A stretch of DNA of 35,550 nucleotides from Candidatus Aerophobetes bacterium Ae_b3a (GTDB lineage: Bacteria > Aerophobota > Aerophobia > Aerophobales > AE-B3A). A program made the position numbers and the translations under genes. The stretch lies in NCBI GenBank assembly GCA_005223095.1, contig NJBQ01000014.1:1-35550 (forward strand), in the 5' to 3' direction. Positions 24,006-32,317 of this stretch are shown here, piece by piece; within the stretch, counting starts at the first letter, position 1, and each line of letters starts with the position of its first letter. The notes beneath the pieces are model-generated. The model was not told the origin of the DNA. It worked only from the letters and a program-made list of their open reading frames with translations, and searched no databases.

Positions 24006-25310
24006 CTACTGTTCAGCTAGCACAGCATTAACTCTTTCTACCAACCTTTTCATTACCGGTTCAACCGCTTGTTTTTCATCCGTCCAAATCAACTGTGTCT
24101 CCTCTTCTATGATATCTTGAACTTCTTGGGGTATGAAACAGTAAGGGATTAGCTCTAGATAGTCACGGAAGTACTCAGCTATACCTTCATATCCCTCAGG
24201 GTACACCTCTGGATTGAGCCAGCGCTCCATTCCCTGCGGAGTGTACAAAGAGAGTCGGTTAGGCATCCATAAGCCAGCCCTTATGAGATCAATTTGATAT
24301 TCTTCCGATGATAAAAATTTGACAAATTTCCAGGCTTCCTCCGGGTACTTCGTTGTCTTGAAAGCAGAATGGACATGCGCAGTACCAACACTGACAGGTC
24401 TCTTAAACATAGGCAAAACTCCTACCTGAATAGGGAAATCCAAAGTCGCCAATAGCTGTAGAGACCAAGAACCATCGAAGAGTGTGGCAATTCTACCAGT
24501 TTCCAGCATCTGCGCTGCATTCATTCCTATATTCTGTAGGATGAAAGCGTCAGGAGAAGCTTTATGGATGCGTTTAACATCGGCCATCTTCTGAACTACT
24601 TCAACTGCGGCTGGCTGATCCATTAAACATTTAGTGTAATCATCATTGAATAACCTGCCTCCATTGGACATAATAAGAGGGTGGCCAGAGTGAAGGCCGA
24701 ACCAGGCTTCCAATCCATACGATCCGTATTGAGTTACCTTGCCTGATGTATCGGTTAGAGTTAATTTCTCGGCTGCGCTAATAAACTCATCCCATTTCCA
24801 AGCCTCATTAACGTTTCTGGGAGGATAATCTAGACCCGCTTCATCATAGAGATTTGTGTTAGAAAAGAGAACCCCTGCAACCACACAAGAGCTTATACCA
24901 TAAATCTTACCGTTTACGACCATCTTCTTACGGTCTATAGGGATAAAGTCCTCCAGCTTAAGCTCTTCATAAAACTGTTCGGTGATATCCAGTAGCACCC
25001 CTCTCTTCACAAACTCCCGATAAAACGGTTCGGCAGCCACAAATGCCACATCAGGAGCTGCATTTCCCGCATACAGAATTAGTAATTTTGAGTGGTGCTC
25101 TGACCACGGCGTAGGGATATACTCCACCTTAATATCCGGGTTCCGGCTCTCGAAGAGCGCTATCCCTTTCCTTACACTTTCAGTCTCTAAAGGACTAGCT
25201 TCCCATCCCTGAAAGTTTAAGGTAACTTTCCCTATGGCTGTGCTAACGAAGCACACCAAAACGATCATAAGCACAACTGTAAACATAATTCCTCTTTTAG
25301 GTCTTTTCAT
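24006..25310 (-). CDS. Extracellular sugar-binding protein, family 1 (importer 1)
   Basis: The first ~27 residues are a Sec signal peptide (MKRPKRG, then a hydrophobic run, then VSTAIGK) without a lipobox cysteine at the cleavage site, so a soluble periplasmic protein is expected. The 434-residue body matches family 1 solute-binding proteins: VEYIPTPWSEHHSKLL, AGNAAPDVAFV, VNGKIYGI, and AWKFVKFLSSEEYQ. It captures a sugar or oligosaccharide for the permeases downstream. The ATG follows AGGAGACGA. The gene lies 97 bases after lacI-type regulator, which probably controls it. Confidence 0.92.
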   Translation of the reverse strand: MKRPKRGIMFTVVLMIVLVCFVSTAIGKVTLNFQGWEASPLETESVRKGIALFESRNPDIKVEYIPTPWSEHHSKLLILYAGNAAPDVAFVAAEPFYREFVKRGVLLDITEQFYEELKLEDFIPIDRKKMVVNGKIYGISSCVVAGVLFSNTNLYDEAGLDYPPRNVNEAWKWDEFISAAEKLTLTDTSGKVTQYGSYGLEAWFGLHSGHPLIMSNGGRLFNDDYTKCLMDQPAAVEVVQKMADVKRIHKASPDAFILQNIGMNAAQMLETGRIATLFDGSWSLQLLATLDFPIQVGVLPMFKRPVSVGTAHVHSAFKTTKYPEEAWKFVKFLSSEEYQIDLIRAGLWMPNRLSLYTPQGMERWLNPEVYPEGYEGIAEYFRDYLELIPYCFIPQEVQDIIEEETQLIWTDEKQAVEPVMKRLVERVNAVLAEQ

Positions 25311-25407
25311 TCGTCTCCTCCTTATCAGTAATTTGACTGAGGAACCACTTTTCTAAGGTATCTTTCACCTCCCTCCGGCTTTATTTTTAGCTTTAGCTTC
25401 TCTAAAC

Positions 25408-26409
25408 TCAGGCAGACTTTCTTGCTATAAGCTCAGGTTTAAAAACCAATTTCTGAGGCTTTCTATGGGTGCTTCTTCCTTCTATCTCATCTATAAGCAT
25501 ATTTGTCCCTTCCGTTCCCAATCGATATTTTGGCATATGAACAGTAGTCAAGGGTATTTCTAAGGCAGAGGCAAATTCAATATCATCATATCCCACAATA
25601 GCTACATCATCGGGTATCTTTAATTTCTCTTCACGAATAGCTTTCATCACTCCCAGAGCAAGAAAATCACTAAAGGTAAAGATAGCTGTAAAATCCAATT
25701 TCTCTTTAAGAATCCTTCTGGTAAGTGTGTAAGCCTTGCCCATTTTAGCTGTATATCCCCTCACCAATTTTTCTTTAAATGGGATTTTGTATTTCTTCAG
25801 GGCTCTTTTATATCCCTTCAGGCGCTCTGAAGCACTGGAAACGTGTAAGGGTCCACTTATATACAAAATCCTTTTGTGTCCTTTTTTAATTAAGTATTCC
25901 GTGGCTAAAAAACCACCCAGAACATCATCGCTTACCACTGAATCTGTCTCAATTGTATCAAAATGTCTAGCAATCGAAACTAAAGGAATTCTTCGCTCTT
26001 TTATCCGTAAAATATCTTGGTATTCTTTTTGCACAGGTGTTATCAAAAGACCATCCACCCTTTTTTCAACTAAAACCTGCAGGGCCTCTTCCTCCTTTTC
26101 GTATTTCTCATCTGTATTACATAGAATAATACTATAGCCTCTCTTATGTGCTGCACTCTCTATTCCTTTAGCTATGGCTGCAAAGAAAGGATTGGATATA
26201 TCGGTGAGTACAACTCCAATTGTTTTACTCTTTCGGGATCTTAAGCTTTTTGCCAGGAGGTTAGATGTATATCCTAAATTCTTAGCTATCCTGAGGATTT
26301 TATCTTTAGTTTTAGAACTCACATCAGGTTTATTATTTAATGCTCGAGAAACTGTAGTTGCGGAAACGTCAGCTTTTTTAGCTATATCTCGCAGGGTAAC
26401 ATGACTCAT
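25408..26409 (-). CDS. LacI family transcriptional regulator
   Basis: The 333-residue protein begins with the LacI helix-turn-helix and hinge (VTLRDIAKKADVSATTVSRA, then YTSNLLAKSLRSRKS), followed by a periplasmic-binding-like sugar domain (IGVVLTDISNPFFAAIAKGI, VDGLLITPV, VGYDDIEFASALEIPLTTV). It should bind a sugar inducer and repress transport and hydrolase genes. The ATG follows AAAGGTAAGCATA. Its own promoter carries a CG-centred operator just downstream of the -10 box, and importer 1 follows in the same direction. Confidence 0.95.
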   Translation of the reverse strand: MSHVTLRDIAKKADVSATTVSRALNNKPDVSSKTKDKILRIAKNLGYTSNLLAKSLRSRKSKTIGVVLTDISNPFFAAIAKGIESAAHKRGYSIILCNTDEKYEKEEEALQVLVEKRVDGLLITPVQKEYQDILRIKERRIPLVSIARHFDTIETDSVVSDDVLGGFLATEYLIKKGHKRILYISGPLHVSSASERLKGYKRALKKYKIPFKEKLVRGYTAKMGKAYTLTRRILKEKLDFTAIFTFSDFLALGVMKAIREEKLKIPDDVAIVGYDDIEFASALEIPLTTVHMPKYRLGTEGTNMLIDEIEGRSTHRKPQKLVFKPELIARKSA

Positions 26410-26434
26410 TATGCTTACCTTTTAGGTTTCCTTA

Positions 26435-26482
26435 TCGTTACCGTTATCGATTTCATTCTATCAGATTTTATTGTTTTGTCAA
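26435..26482 (-). promoter_or_regulatory. lacI-type gene promoter and operator
   Basis: On the minus strand, TTGACA (26482-26477) and TAGAAT (26460-26455) are 16 bases apart. Four bases downstream lies TCGATAACGGTAACGA (26450-26435), a 16-bp imperfect palindrome (12 of 16 symmetric) with the central CG that LacI-family proteins prefer. It covers the predicted start site, which points to autoregulation. Confidence 0.7.
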
Positions 26483-26489
26483 GAAACCG

Positions 26490-26732
26490 ACTCTAACTTT
26501 TTGGAAGACGTCGGGTAAAAAGTCCGCACCCCAGGGTTAATTATCCTTCCCACAGGAATATATTTGGTGATGTCAAAAGTTTTTGAATAACTTTGTTCTA
26601 AACCCTTTATTCTTAAGTATTTTGGCGAAGGTGACTTGCCTCCCCCTACTTCTTACAGTAGGATTTGGGAATCCACCAAAAAAAGGAGGCAAGATGAGTG
26701 AAAAAAACTGCTCGTAAAAGTTCCTCCTAAAA
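26490..26732. other. Gene-free stretch with inverted repeat and possible coding remnant
   Basis: CTTGCCTCC (26635-26643) and GGAGGCAAG (26685-26693) form a spaced inverted repeat. The minus strand from about 26690 to 26490 stays open in two successive frames (segments with RGRQVTFAKILKNKGF and TFDITKYIPVGRIINPGVRT) that would join by a one-base shift. This could be an eroded gene, but I recognise no family and chance open frames are common in AT-rich DNA. Confidence 0.25.
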
Positions 26733-26780
26733 CTAGCCTCACTTCCACATTTTGAAAAAGAAATGTGGAGGTGAGGCTAG
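26733..26780. repeat. 20-bp inverted repeat (long hairpin)
   Basis: CTAGCCTCACTTCCACATTT (26733-26752) pairs with 26761-26780 around an eight-base loop, with a single G-T pair. It lies just before the 6-phosphogluconate dehydrogenase remnant. No T-run follows on either strand, so it is not a typical terminator; it may be a mobile-element remnant. Confidence 0.7.
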
Positions 26781-26790
26781 CAGAAGATAC

Positions 26791-26945
26791 CAGAGCGGTA
26801 AAGAAAATTTACTGGAAGCAATTAAAGAGGCATTGTATGCGGCTAAAATATATTCTTACGGCAGGGCTTTTCTCTGATGAGATAAGCGGCTAAAGAGTAT
26901 CACTGGCGACTTAATCTGGGCGAAATTAGTATGGTCTGGCCTGGA
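26791..26945 (+). pseudogene. gnd: 6-phosphogluconate dehydrogenase remnant
   Basis: The plus strand encodes GKENLLEAIKEALYAAKIYS and YGRAF, then after a one-base frame change LMR, a TAA stop, and AAKEYHWRLNLGEISMVWPG. This matches the order in Gnd of the helix VRxALYASKICSYAQGF, LLRAAS-EYxWNLNxGEIAxIWRGG. Only some 50 residues of the C-terminal domain survive, with one frameshift and one stop, so it is a dead fragment. It is on the opposite strand to its neighbours and ends at the stop of the glucuronidase gene. Confidence 0.65.
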
Positions 26946-26948
26946 TAC

Positions 26949-28688
26949 TTATTCTATCCAAATCTTTCTTAAAAGATGGGCAGCTAGCTTTGGCTGTCGA
27001 GTCCTGGTAAACACGCCCTTACGATTGAGAGCAACACGATAGGCAACTTGGGCTGTTTTAAAGTCAGCAAAGCACCATACATGTTCCCCTACCATATATG
27101 GTTTCGATTCTATAACCTCACAATATTTCTGGATAAGCTCAGCCTGATACTCCTCGCTGAAGAGTTCTGCAGGATGCGCATGCACTCCGGCGATAGCTCC
27201 TGCGCCAAATTCACTGAGAAGGATTGGCTTCTTGTACGTCTGGTAGAGTGCATCGAGTTCCCTGCTCAGTTTATGAGAGGCACGATCCAGCTGCCCTGGG
27301 TCGGTATACCACCCGTAGTATCTATTAAGACAAATAACGTCAACGTACGCAAGTGCCTCTTCCTTTAGACCAAACATGGAGACCAAGGTCACCAATCGTG
27401 AGGGATCCAGCTTTTTCGTATGCTGGTAGAGTTGCCTAAAAAATTCTTTCGCCTCAGGTTTTGTCGAATGTGGCTCATTGGCGATGCTCCACATAATCAC
27501 ACTGGGATGATTCTTATCGCGTGCAATGAGTTCGCGCAGGTACTGCTTGCAAAGAGAGAGCCTTCTCTTATTACCCTTTCCAAAGAAAAGACCTACTGCA
27601 GGAATCTCATCTATCACCAAGAATCCTTCCTTATCTGCCATATTCATCATCTCTTCCGAGTAAGGATAATGAGAAGTTCTGAAGGAGTTTGCTCCTATCC
27701 ACTTCATTAAGGAGTAATCTTTCGCAATTAAGGGAAGACTCAGTCCTTTCCCTATTATGGGAAAATCCTCATGTTTTCCAAAGCCCTTAAGGAAGATAGG
27801 TTCTCCGTTAAGATAGAGCCTATCATTTTTCACCTCAATTGTTCTTATACCAATAGATAGGGTATACTCATCATTTGGAGCACCTTCAGGGGAGAGAAGC
27901 TCAACTACCATCTCATACAGGTGAGGGTTATCCGGTGACCAAAAAGTTGCCTCATCTATTGTAAGCTGTCCCTCTGCCATATTCCCCCGGAATTCTGTCT
28001 TTTGGTCTAACCTGGTATTCTCATCTCCCAGGTGGATAAAGGCTTCCTTTGCCTCTCCTCCCTTTTTTGTTATTCTGTACTTAATTAGTCCCTTTTTACC
28101 TTCAATACTGGTAGTGACAGCTATATCTTCAATATAATCTAAAGGGGTACAGAAAAGATAAACGGGCCTGTGGATTCCACCATAGGGGAAAAAATCAAAA
28201 TTGACATCAGGGTAAGATCGTTGCCTTACAGAGCGAGGATGCTCCTCCTCTGGAATATTCCCTGGAGGAACCCTTTCCGGGGAAAGCTGGTTATCAACTT
28301 TTACTGATAGGAAATTCTCCTTCCCAAATGTAACTTTATCAGTAACCTCAAATTGGAAAGGAAGATATCCTCCCTCATGCTCTCCAATGAATTTTCCATT
28401 AATCCACACCTTGGCATAATAATTTGCAGCGCCAATCCTAAACCACACTAACTTTTCTTTCCATGATGAGGGAACATAGAATTTTTTGAAATGCCATGTT
28501 GGGCCAAGATAATCTCTTGTATCAATAAATTGCTCATTCCAGCTTCCTGGAATACCAATGGAGCGGGAGCTTTCAACACCTTTTTGCCAATTTTCTTCTT
28601 CACCCACGTTATCGGGATCAAGCTTGAAATCAAAGAAACCCGATAGGCCAATAACCTCTCTGAAGCCATTCATTTTTGGATATAACAT
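26949..28688 (-). CDS. uidA: Beta-glucuronidase, glycoside hydrolase family 2
   Basis: The 579-residue enzyme has the GH2 layout: sugar-binding jelly roll (1-180), immunoglobulin-like domain (185-285) and TIM barrel (290-579). The acid/base is Glu405 in SIANEPHS and the nucleophile Glu493 in LLSEFGAG. The NRKG at 555-558 corresponds to the Asn-x-Lys pair that recognises the glucuronate carboxylate in E. coli UidA, which separates it from beta-galactosidases; NRYYGWY also fits. There is no signal peptide, so it acts in the cytosol on imported glucuronides. The ATG follows AGGGAGAAGACC. It lies 47 bases behind importer 2, probably in the same operon. Confidence 0.92.
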   Translation of the reverse strand: MLYPKMNGFREVIGLSGFFDFKLDPDNVGEEENWQKGVESSRSIGIPGSWNEQFIDTRDYLGPTWHFKKFYVPSSWKEKLVWFRIGAANYYAKVWINGKFIGEHEGGYLPFQFEVTDKVTFGKENFLSVKVDNQLSPERVPPGNIPEEEHPRSVRQRSYPDVNFDFFPYGGIHRPVYLFCTPLDYIEDIAVTTSIEGKKGLIKYRITKKGGEAKEAFIHLGDENTRLDQKTEFRGNMAEGQLTIDEATFWSPDNPHLYEMVVELLSPEGAPNDEYTLSIGIRTIEVKNDRLYLNGEPIFLKGFGKHEDFPIIGKGLSLPLIAKDYSLMKWIGANSFRTSHYPYSEEMMNMADKEGFLVIDEIPAVGLFFGKGNKRRLSLCKQYLRELIARDKNHPSVIMWSIANEPHSTKPEAKEFFRQLYQHTKKLDPSRLVTLVSMFGLKEEALAYVDVICLNRYYGWYTDPGQLDRASHKLSRELDALYQTYKKPILLSEFGAGAIAGVHAHPAELFSEEYQAELIQKYCEVIESKPYMVGEHVWCFADFKTAQVAYRVALNRKGVFTRTRQPKLAAHLLRKIWIE

Positions 28689-28735
28689 GGTCTTCTCCCT
28701 TTATTTTACTAAAAATGCAGGATAAATTTTTCTTT

Positions 28736-29566
28736 TTACAATTTCAACCCGGTTAATGCAATCCCTCGTACTACATACCTTTGCACTAAAACAAATAAGA
28801 TTAATACAGGAATTATGGCAACTGTTGCAGCAGCCATCATTGTTCCATAATAGGCAGTGAACTGCTGTTGGTAAAAAGCTATCCCTATGGGGATAGTAAA
28901 TTTATTCATATCTTCAAGTGCAATAAGGGGCCATAGAAACGAATTCCAGTTCCACAAGAAATTTAATACTGCTAAGGCAGCCAGAACAGGTTTACATAGA
29001 GGAAGGACAATTTGCCACATAATTTTAAACTCATTGCATCCATCAATTCTAGCCGCGTCCAGCAGTTCATCGGGAATACTTTTCATATATTGAATCATAA
29101 GAAATATACTATATCCATTAGCCATTACTGGCAGTATTAAAGCTAGACGCGTATCGTATAACTTAATCTTTAACATAAGTATATATAGAGGAACAATTAT
29201 TATTTGAAAAGGTACCATCATAGTTGCTAAAATCAGTAAAAAAATAAAATATTTGCCTCTAAAGGATCCCTTGGCGATTGCATATCCCGCTAAGGAACTT
29301 ATCAATAGAACCCCACCAACAACACTAGAGGTTACAATGCCGCTATTAAAATAATAGAGCCCTACAGAAAAACTTTTAAGCATAACAATGTAATTGAAAA
29401 AACTAAAATCTTCCGGAATAAGTTGTGGAGGATAAGGAAGAGCTATGTTTGCCTGCCTGGAAAAGCTGGTGGATAACATATAAATGAAAGGCAGAAGAAA
29501 AATTACCCCTATTACTGCAAGCACGGCCCCCATGCTTCCTTGCTTCAAAAGGATAGATTTTCTCAT
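28736..29566 (-). CDS. ABC sugar transporter permease, MalG type (importer 2)
   Basis: The 276-residue protein has six membrane segments, the EAA motif PDELLDAARIDGCNEFKIMWQIVLPL, and a C-terminus GIALTGLKL as in MalG relatives. I start at the ATG at 29566, five bases after the stop of the partner permease and preceded by GGGAGAAG; a longer frame reaches back to 29680, but that part is the other gene in a second frame. The product pairs with the preceding permease to import a sugar, plausibly a glucuronide given the next gene. Confidence 0.92.
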   Translation of the reverse strand: MRKSILLKQGSMGAVLAVIGVIFLLPFIYMLSTSFSRQANIALPYPPQLIPEDFSFFNYIVMLKSFSVGLYYFNSGIVTSSVVGGVLLISSLAGYAIAKGSFRGKYFIFLLILATMMVPFQIIIVPLYILMLKIKLYDTRLALILPVMANGYSIFLMIQYMKSIPDELLDAARIDGCNEFKIMWQIVLPLCKPVLAALAVLNFLWNWNSFLWPLIALEDMNKFTIPIGIAFYQQQFTAYYGTMMAAATVAIIPVLILFVLVQRYVVRGIALTGLKL

Positions 29567-29571
29567 TTTTA

Positions 29572-30429
29572 TCACTTCTCCCTGATAAGAAATTTTACAT
29601 TGACCACTGTTATTGCCATTATAATTAAGAACAGTAAAACGGCAGCTGTTGCACCAATTCCAAAGTGTTGTAGAACCCAACCACTTTCATAAATATAGGC
29701 AACGACCGTTTGAATCGATCTGCCTGGATTACCCACCGCTGTTCCGAACATATAAATCTGTTGAAAAGTTTGCATTCCTCCGATCGTCCCTGTGATAACC
29801 AGAAAGACTGTGGTGGGTTTAAGTAGCGGAATGGTAATTTTACTAAACTTCTGCAGACTATTTGCCCCATCCATTTCTGCAGCTTCGTACAACTGGGGAG
29901 GTATAGTTTGTAGTCCCGCCAAATAAATTAAAATCTGATATCCAAGCCAGTGCCACAGATTAAAAATGACAACAGAGAGTTTAGATGTTGATGGATGACT
30001 CAGCCAAAGCAGCCCTTTAAATCCAAGTAACCTTAAGAACCAGTTGAAAATTCCTTCGTCAGGATCAAACATGTACGTCCAGATTATGGCAGCTACCACA
30101 ATAGAAGTAACGTATGGAAGAAAATAGATTATTCTGAATGGTGTACGAGCATATTTTATCTCGTTCAGCAATGTTGCAATAAGCAATGCTAGAGGTAGCT
30201 GGGTGAGTAAATTAAAGAAAGTTAGATATAGGGTGTTATATAATGCATTTAACAGTGTACGGTCACTAGCAATCCTTACATACTGAAAAAGCCCAACCCA
30301 AGTTGTTCTAATTAAACTACTTTTAGTAAAACTAAGATAAAAATTCCATACGAGAGGATAGAGAATAAAAAGTAAAAAAAGTCCCAACGCTGGAGCTACA
30401 AACAAGTACCAATGCCTCTCTTTTCTCAT
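29572..30429 (-). CDS. ABC sugar transporter permease, MalF/UgpA type (importer 2)
   Basis: The 285-residue protein contains six membrane segments and the EAA motif LYEAAEMDGANSLQKFSKITIPLL. Family landmarks are the start WYLFVAPALGLFLLFILYPL and PGRSIQTVVAYIYESGW. The ATG at 30429 follows AGAGG by seven bases; a TTG six codons upstream is less likely. It is preceded by a stem-loop that separates it from the binding-protein gene. Confidence 0.92.
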   Translation of the reverse strand: MRKERHWYLFVAPALGLFLLFILYPLVWNFYLSFTKSSLIRTTWVGLFQYVRIASDRTLLNALYNTLYLTFFNLLTQLPLALLIATLLNEIKYARTPFRIIYFLPYVTSIVVAAIIWTYMFDPDEGIFNWFLRLLGFKGLLWLSHPSTSKLSVVIFNLWHWLGYQILIYLAGLQTIPPQLYEAAEMDGANSLQKFSKITIPLLKPTTVFLVITGTIGGMQTFQQIYMFGTAVGNPGRSIQTVVAYIYESGWVLQHFGIGATAAVLLFLIIMAITVVNVKFLIREK

Positions 30430-30454
30430 ACTCTTGCCTCTTTTCAACCTCTAA

Positions 30455-30495
30455 AGGCAGAAGCGAGGAGTATCTTGTAGACTCCTCGCTTGCCT
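30455..30495 (-). other. Stem-loop between binding-protein and permease genes (importer 2)
   Basis: AAGCGAGGAGT (30461-30471) pairs with ACTCCTCGCTT (30481-30491). After a short bulge AGGCA (30455-30459) pairs with TGCCT (30491-30495 region), lengthening the stem. No T-run follows on the transcribed strand. The position matches the hairpin in importer 1, but the sequence differs. Confidence 0.65.
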
Positions 30496-30517
30496 AGATT
30501 ATCTTCAGTACAATCGT

Positions 30518-31849
30518 CTACAATATTACTTTTGTCATTATCTCTTGCTGTATTACTTCTGCAGCTTCCTCGGGAGTAATGTCCAGGGCTAGCAGCTTAC
30601 TGATTGTACTTCTTATAACCATTCTTCCTTCAGTGATAACTTTGGTGTAGTTCCCAATTAAGGGGTCACCTAACTTCATTTGTTCCGCTATCACATCTGC
30701 ATAAGGAAGATTATCTTCTTTCATCCACTGGGAAATTTCCTTCTCTAGGACTGGAAAGACTCGATTGTTGTCAAATCTAAAACGTTGAACCTCCTCGCTT
30801 AACAGCCATTTAAGAACCTCCCAGGCTGCATCTTTATTCTCGCTTAATTTGGCTATTCCTGCAGGTACATCTGATGCACCGAGTAAACCTGCATATCCCC
30901 ATTTGTTTAAAACATTTAGGCTCACACCGAAGCGCTCAACTAATCCCCTCTCCTTTGCCAGAAAGGTAATAGCCAGATTGTGGTCCAATCTTATGGCATG
31001 TTTATTATCTTTGCTAAGCCATCCGGGGGGATCACCGCTTATTGCTGCACATTTAGCAGGTATAACTTCCTTCTCTCTGAGCTCATACAGCCATCTCAAG
31101 GCTTTAAGAGAGGCATCACTGGTAAAATTAGGCCTGCTTCCATTCTCAAGAATGGGTATTCCCCCAAAAGCCCGAACATAGGTAAGGAAAGCCCAGGCAC
31201 TGTAGTTACCTTCAAACCAGAGACCATAAGTTTTTTCCCCGGTAACGGGGTTTGTACCAGCTAATTTTGTGCCTTTCTCTCTTAGCTCATCCATGGTTGG
31301 CTTATGAGAAAGATAGGCAACACCGTAATCGTCGAAGATTTTTTTGTCGTAGGCAATAAGCCGGGCGTCAGCGTAAATTGGTAGCATATATTGATGAGCT
31401 TCCTTATCTCCTGCTACTTTTTGCCGAGTAACTTTTGCTGAGTGAGCTATGAGTTTGCCTAAATCATAATTGTCTTTCTCAATGTACTCGTCTAAAGGTT
31501 CAAATTGACCTGTCTGTATATACACAATACGAGTCTGAATTACATCAGCTGTCCCTCCCAGGAGAGCACTAAGTGTCTTAGCGTAAGGACCAATAAGCGC
31601 GCCCCAGGGAATAGAAGTGAATTTGAGTTCAATGTTAGGACGTTCTGCGTTGAATTTTTCAACCATTCTGGAGAATCCGTTGAAAGTTGTGCCTGTAACT
31701 GGATCTATCCAATCCTCCATTTGGAAACCTATCATCATAGCTTTTACTGTCGTTTTCTGTTGGGCAAAGGCTGGTGAGGTGAGCCCAAGCATTACCATGC
31801 ATAAGATAAATATGATGAGCTTTCCTTTTACTTGCTTACTTATTTTCAT
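30518..31849 (-). CDS. Extracellular sugar-binding protein, family 1 (importer 2)
   Basis: A Sec signal peptide (KLIIFILCMVMLGLTSPAFA, cleavage before QQ) opens this 443-residue protein; a lipobox is absent, so it should be free in the periplasm. The rest fits family 1 binding proteins: FNAERPNIELKFTSIPWG, AYDKKIFDDYG, GLWFEGNYSAWAFLTYVRAF and AAWEVLKWLLSEEVQRF. The ATG is preceded by GGGAGAGAATAA. About 170 bases upstream ends the ROK remnant. I see no convincing promoter in between. Confidence 0.9.
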   Translation of the reverse strand: MKISKQVKGKLIIFILCMVMLGLTSPAFAQQKTTVKAMMIGFQMEDWIDPVTGTTFNGFSRMVEKFNAERPNIELKFTSIPWGALIGPYAKTLSALLGGTADVIQTRIVYIQTGQFEPLDEYIEKDNYDLGKLIAHSAKVTRQKVAGDKEAHQYMLPIYADARLIAYDKKIFDDYGVAYLSHKPTMDELREKGTKLAGTNPVTGEKTYGLWFEGNYSAWAFLTYVRAFGGIPILENGSRPNFTSDASLKALRWLYELREKEVIPAKCAAISGDPPGWLSKDNKHAIRLDHNLAITFLAKERGLVERFGVSLNVLNKWGYAGLLGASDVPAGIAKLSENKDAAWEVLKWLLSEEVQRFRFDNNRVFPVLEKEISQWMKEDNLPYADVIAEQMKLGDPLIGNYTKVITEGRMVIRSTISKLLALDITPEEAAEVIQQEIMTKVIL

Positions 31850-32019
31850 TTATTCTCTCCCACATTATTTATTTTTCTGCAGAAAACTCCTCACAGAAGA
31901 GACTACCTTTTCCAGACTCTCTTGAGAAGTCTTCCTTTGCCCTAAGTTAACGGCCTTTCCACCTTTCACCTTCCTCCCGGCCTTATTTTAACTCTTCCTT
32001 TACTCAAAATCTAACCTCT

Positions 32020-32232
32020 TTATTTCAAAGACTTATTTTTTATGTAAGAAGAAATCACTTCAGGACTTTTGAATATGTCTTTGAGAGCCAACATAGCGGC
32101 TCCGATAACGGTACAGTTCCTTCCTAAACCAGGAGTTACGATTTTGACGGTTTTAGCTGGTACGGAAAAAGCCCTCTTTTTCATAGTCCTCTTTAGAGGA
32201 TCAACAATGAGATTTCCAGTTCTGCAATACAC
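32020..32232 (-). pseudogene. ROK family regulator/kinase, C-terminal remnant
   Basis: The 70-codon frame contains GNLIVDPLKRTMKKRAF and NCTVIGAAMLALKDIF, which match the last ~60 residues of ROK proteins (G-x-L-x-x-DPL, then GAA-LA near the end). The DNA-binding, ATP-binding and zinc-binding parts are missing. The frame nevertheless opens at a GTG (32232) eight bases after AGGAGAG and sits behind an intact promoter and a XylR-like operator. The simplest reading is an internal deletion of a roughly 1.1-kb gene; a functional 70-residue product cannot be excluded. Confidence 0.7.
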
Positions 32233-32252
32233 CAGACTATCTCTCCTATTTA

Positions 32253-32317
32253 ATTAGTTTGTTTTTCCAACAAACTAATGTGTATATATAGTCTATATTC
32301 TTCTCAAAAAATGTCAA
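32253..32317 (-). promoter_or_regulatory. Promoter with ROK/XylR-like operator
   Basis: On the minus strand, TTGACA (32317-32312) and TAGACT (32295-32290) are 16 bases apart. Ten bases downstream ATTAGTTTGTT and AACAAACTAAT (32253-32263 and 32269-32279) form an 11-bp inverted repeat with a five-base centre, closely resembling the TTAGTTTGTT-N-AACAAACTAA sites bound by XylR-type ROK repressors. The site covers the predicted start. Confidence 0.7.

Noticed and set aside
28448-28669. 73-residue minus-strand frame within the glucuronidase gene
   Set aside because: It is a second frame of the same strand inside the conserved GH2 N-terminal domain.
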